DNA from: an uncultured Clostridia bacterium
GTDB lineage: Bacteria > Bacillota > Clostridia > TANB77 > CAG-508
Assembly: GCA_947630155.1 (NCBI GenBank)
Contig: CANRGM010000006.1
Coordinates: forward strand, 1-24,259
DNA: 24,259 bases
Direction of reading: 5' to 3'
Shown here: one piece after another, positions 24,179 through 24,259 of the stretch
How the letters are laid out: the number at the start of each line of letters is the position of its first letter
Numbering within the stretch: the stretch's first letter is position 1
Position numbers and translations under genes: made by a program
The notes under the pieces: generated by a model
Told to the model about the DNA's origin: nothing
The model's database searches: none
What the model saw: only the letters and a program-made list of their open reading frames with translations

Positions 24179-24259
24179 TTACGCCATTTTTATAGAAAGC
24201 AACTTACTGATTCCATTTTCTTCCATAGTAACTCCATAAACAGTATCTGCAGCCTCCAT
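24179..24259 (-). CDS. C-terminal 26 codons of an unrecognised gene (cut by window edge)
   Basis: The minus-strand frame reads MEAADTVYGVTMEENGISKL... and ends KMA with TAA at 24181-24179. Only 26 residues are visible and the frame is open to the window edge, so the leading Met need not be the start. Composition is like normal coding sequence and the strand agrees with all neighbours. I do not recognise the family. Confidence 0.55.
   Translation of the reverse strand: MEAADTVYGVTMEENGISKLLSIKMA

Overview
The window is AT-rich DNA with every recognisable gene on the minus strand. It reads as a low-GC Firmicutes chromosome, most likely class Clostridia. The basis is the gene order rimP-nusA-ylxR-infB-rbfA-nrnA-truB, the radA-disA pair, strong AGGAGG-type ribosome binding sites, sigma-A promoters of the TTGAAA/TATAAT type, and frequent TTG starts. 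A gut-associated, poorly cultured clostridial lineage is my guess from composition and protein style. I see no rRNA, tRNA, CRISPR array, phage or complete insertion sequence.

Right to left in coordinates, which is the direction of transcription: (a) 24179-24259 is the last 26 codons of an unrecognised gene, followed by a compact REP-like hairpin. (b) 21404-24085 encodes a P2-type Ca2+-ATPase. (c) 19306-21276 encodes a membrane-anchored protein with coiled coil, two SH3-like repeats and a possible lysozyme-like domain; its near-consensus promoter overlaps the hairpin that follows the ATPase gene. (d) 10929-19158 is one giant cyclic beta-1,2-glucan synthase gene (GT84, GH189-like and GH94 modules). 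It is split into two reading frames by one extra T near 13005; without that base it would encode about 2742 residues. (e) 8211-10703 is the radA-disA pair, coding for a DNA repair/recombination ATPase and the c-di-AMP synthase that scans DNA. It has its own extended -10 promoter and a structured leader. (f) 7206-8105 encodes a membrane-anchored cyclophilin-like protein with a degenerate active site and an acidic Thr/Asp/Glu repeat insert. (g) 1-7056 is the classical transcription/translation operon rimP, nusA, rnpM(ylxR), infB, rbfA, nrnA, truB (truncated by the window edge). It is driven by a promoter at 7137-7165 and preceded by a perfect 9-bp leader hairpin. The L7Ae-type gene ylxQ, usually between ylxR and infB, is missing.

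The operon works as a unit in ribosome assembly and RNA metabolism: RimP and RbfA mature the 30S subunit, NusA and RnpM act on transcription and RNase P, IF-2 starts translation, NrnA degrades short RNA fragments and TruB modifies tRNA. The other genes serve genome surveillance (RadA/DisA) and the cell surface (glucan synthase, SH3 protein, cyclophilin).

I did not find a convincing new multi-gene system. The points most worth a second look are the split glucan synthase, the degenerate cyclophilin, the SH3/coiled-coil envelope protein, the Asn-rich IF-2 linker, the radA leader with two mutually exclusive folds, the promoter inside a hairpin at 21344-21391, and the REP-like hairpin at 24149-24178.
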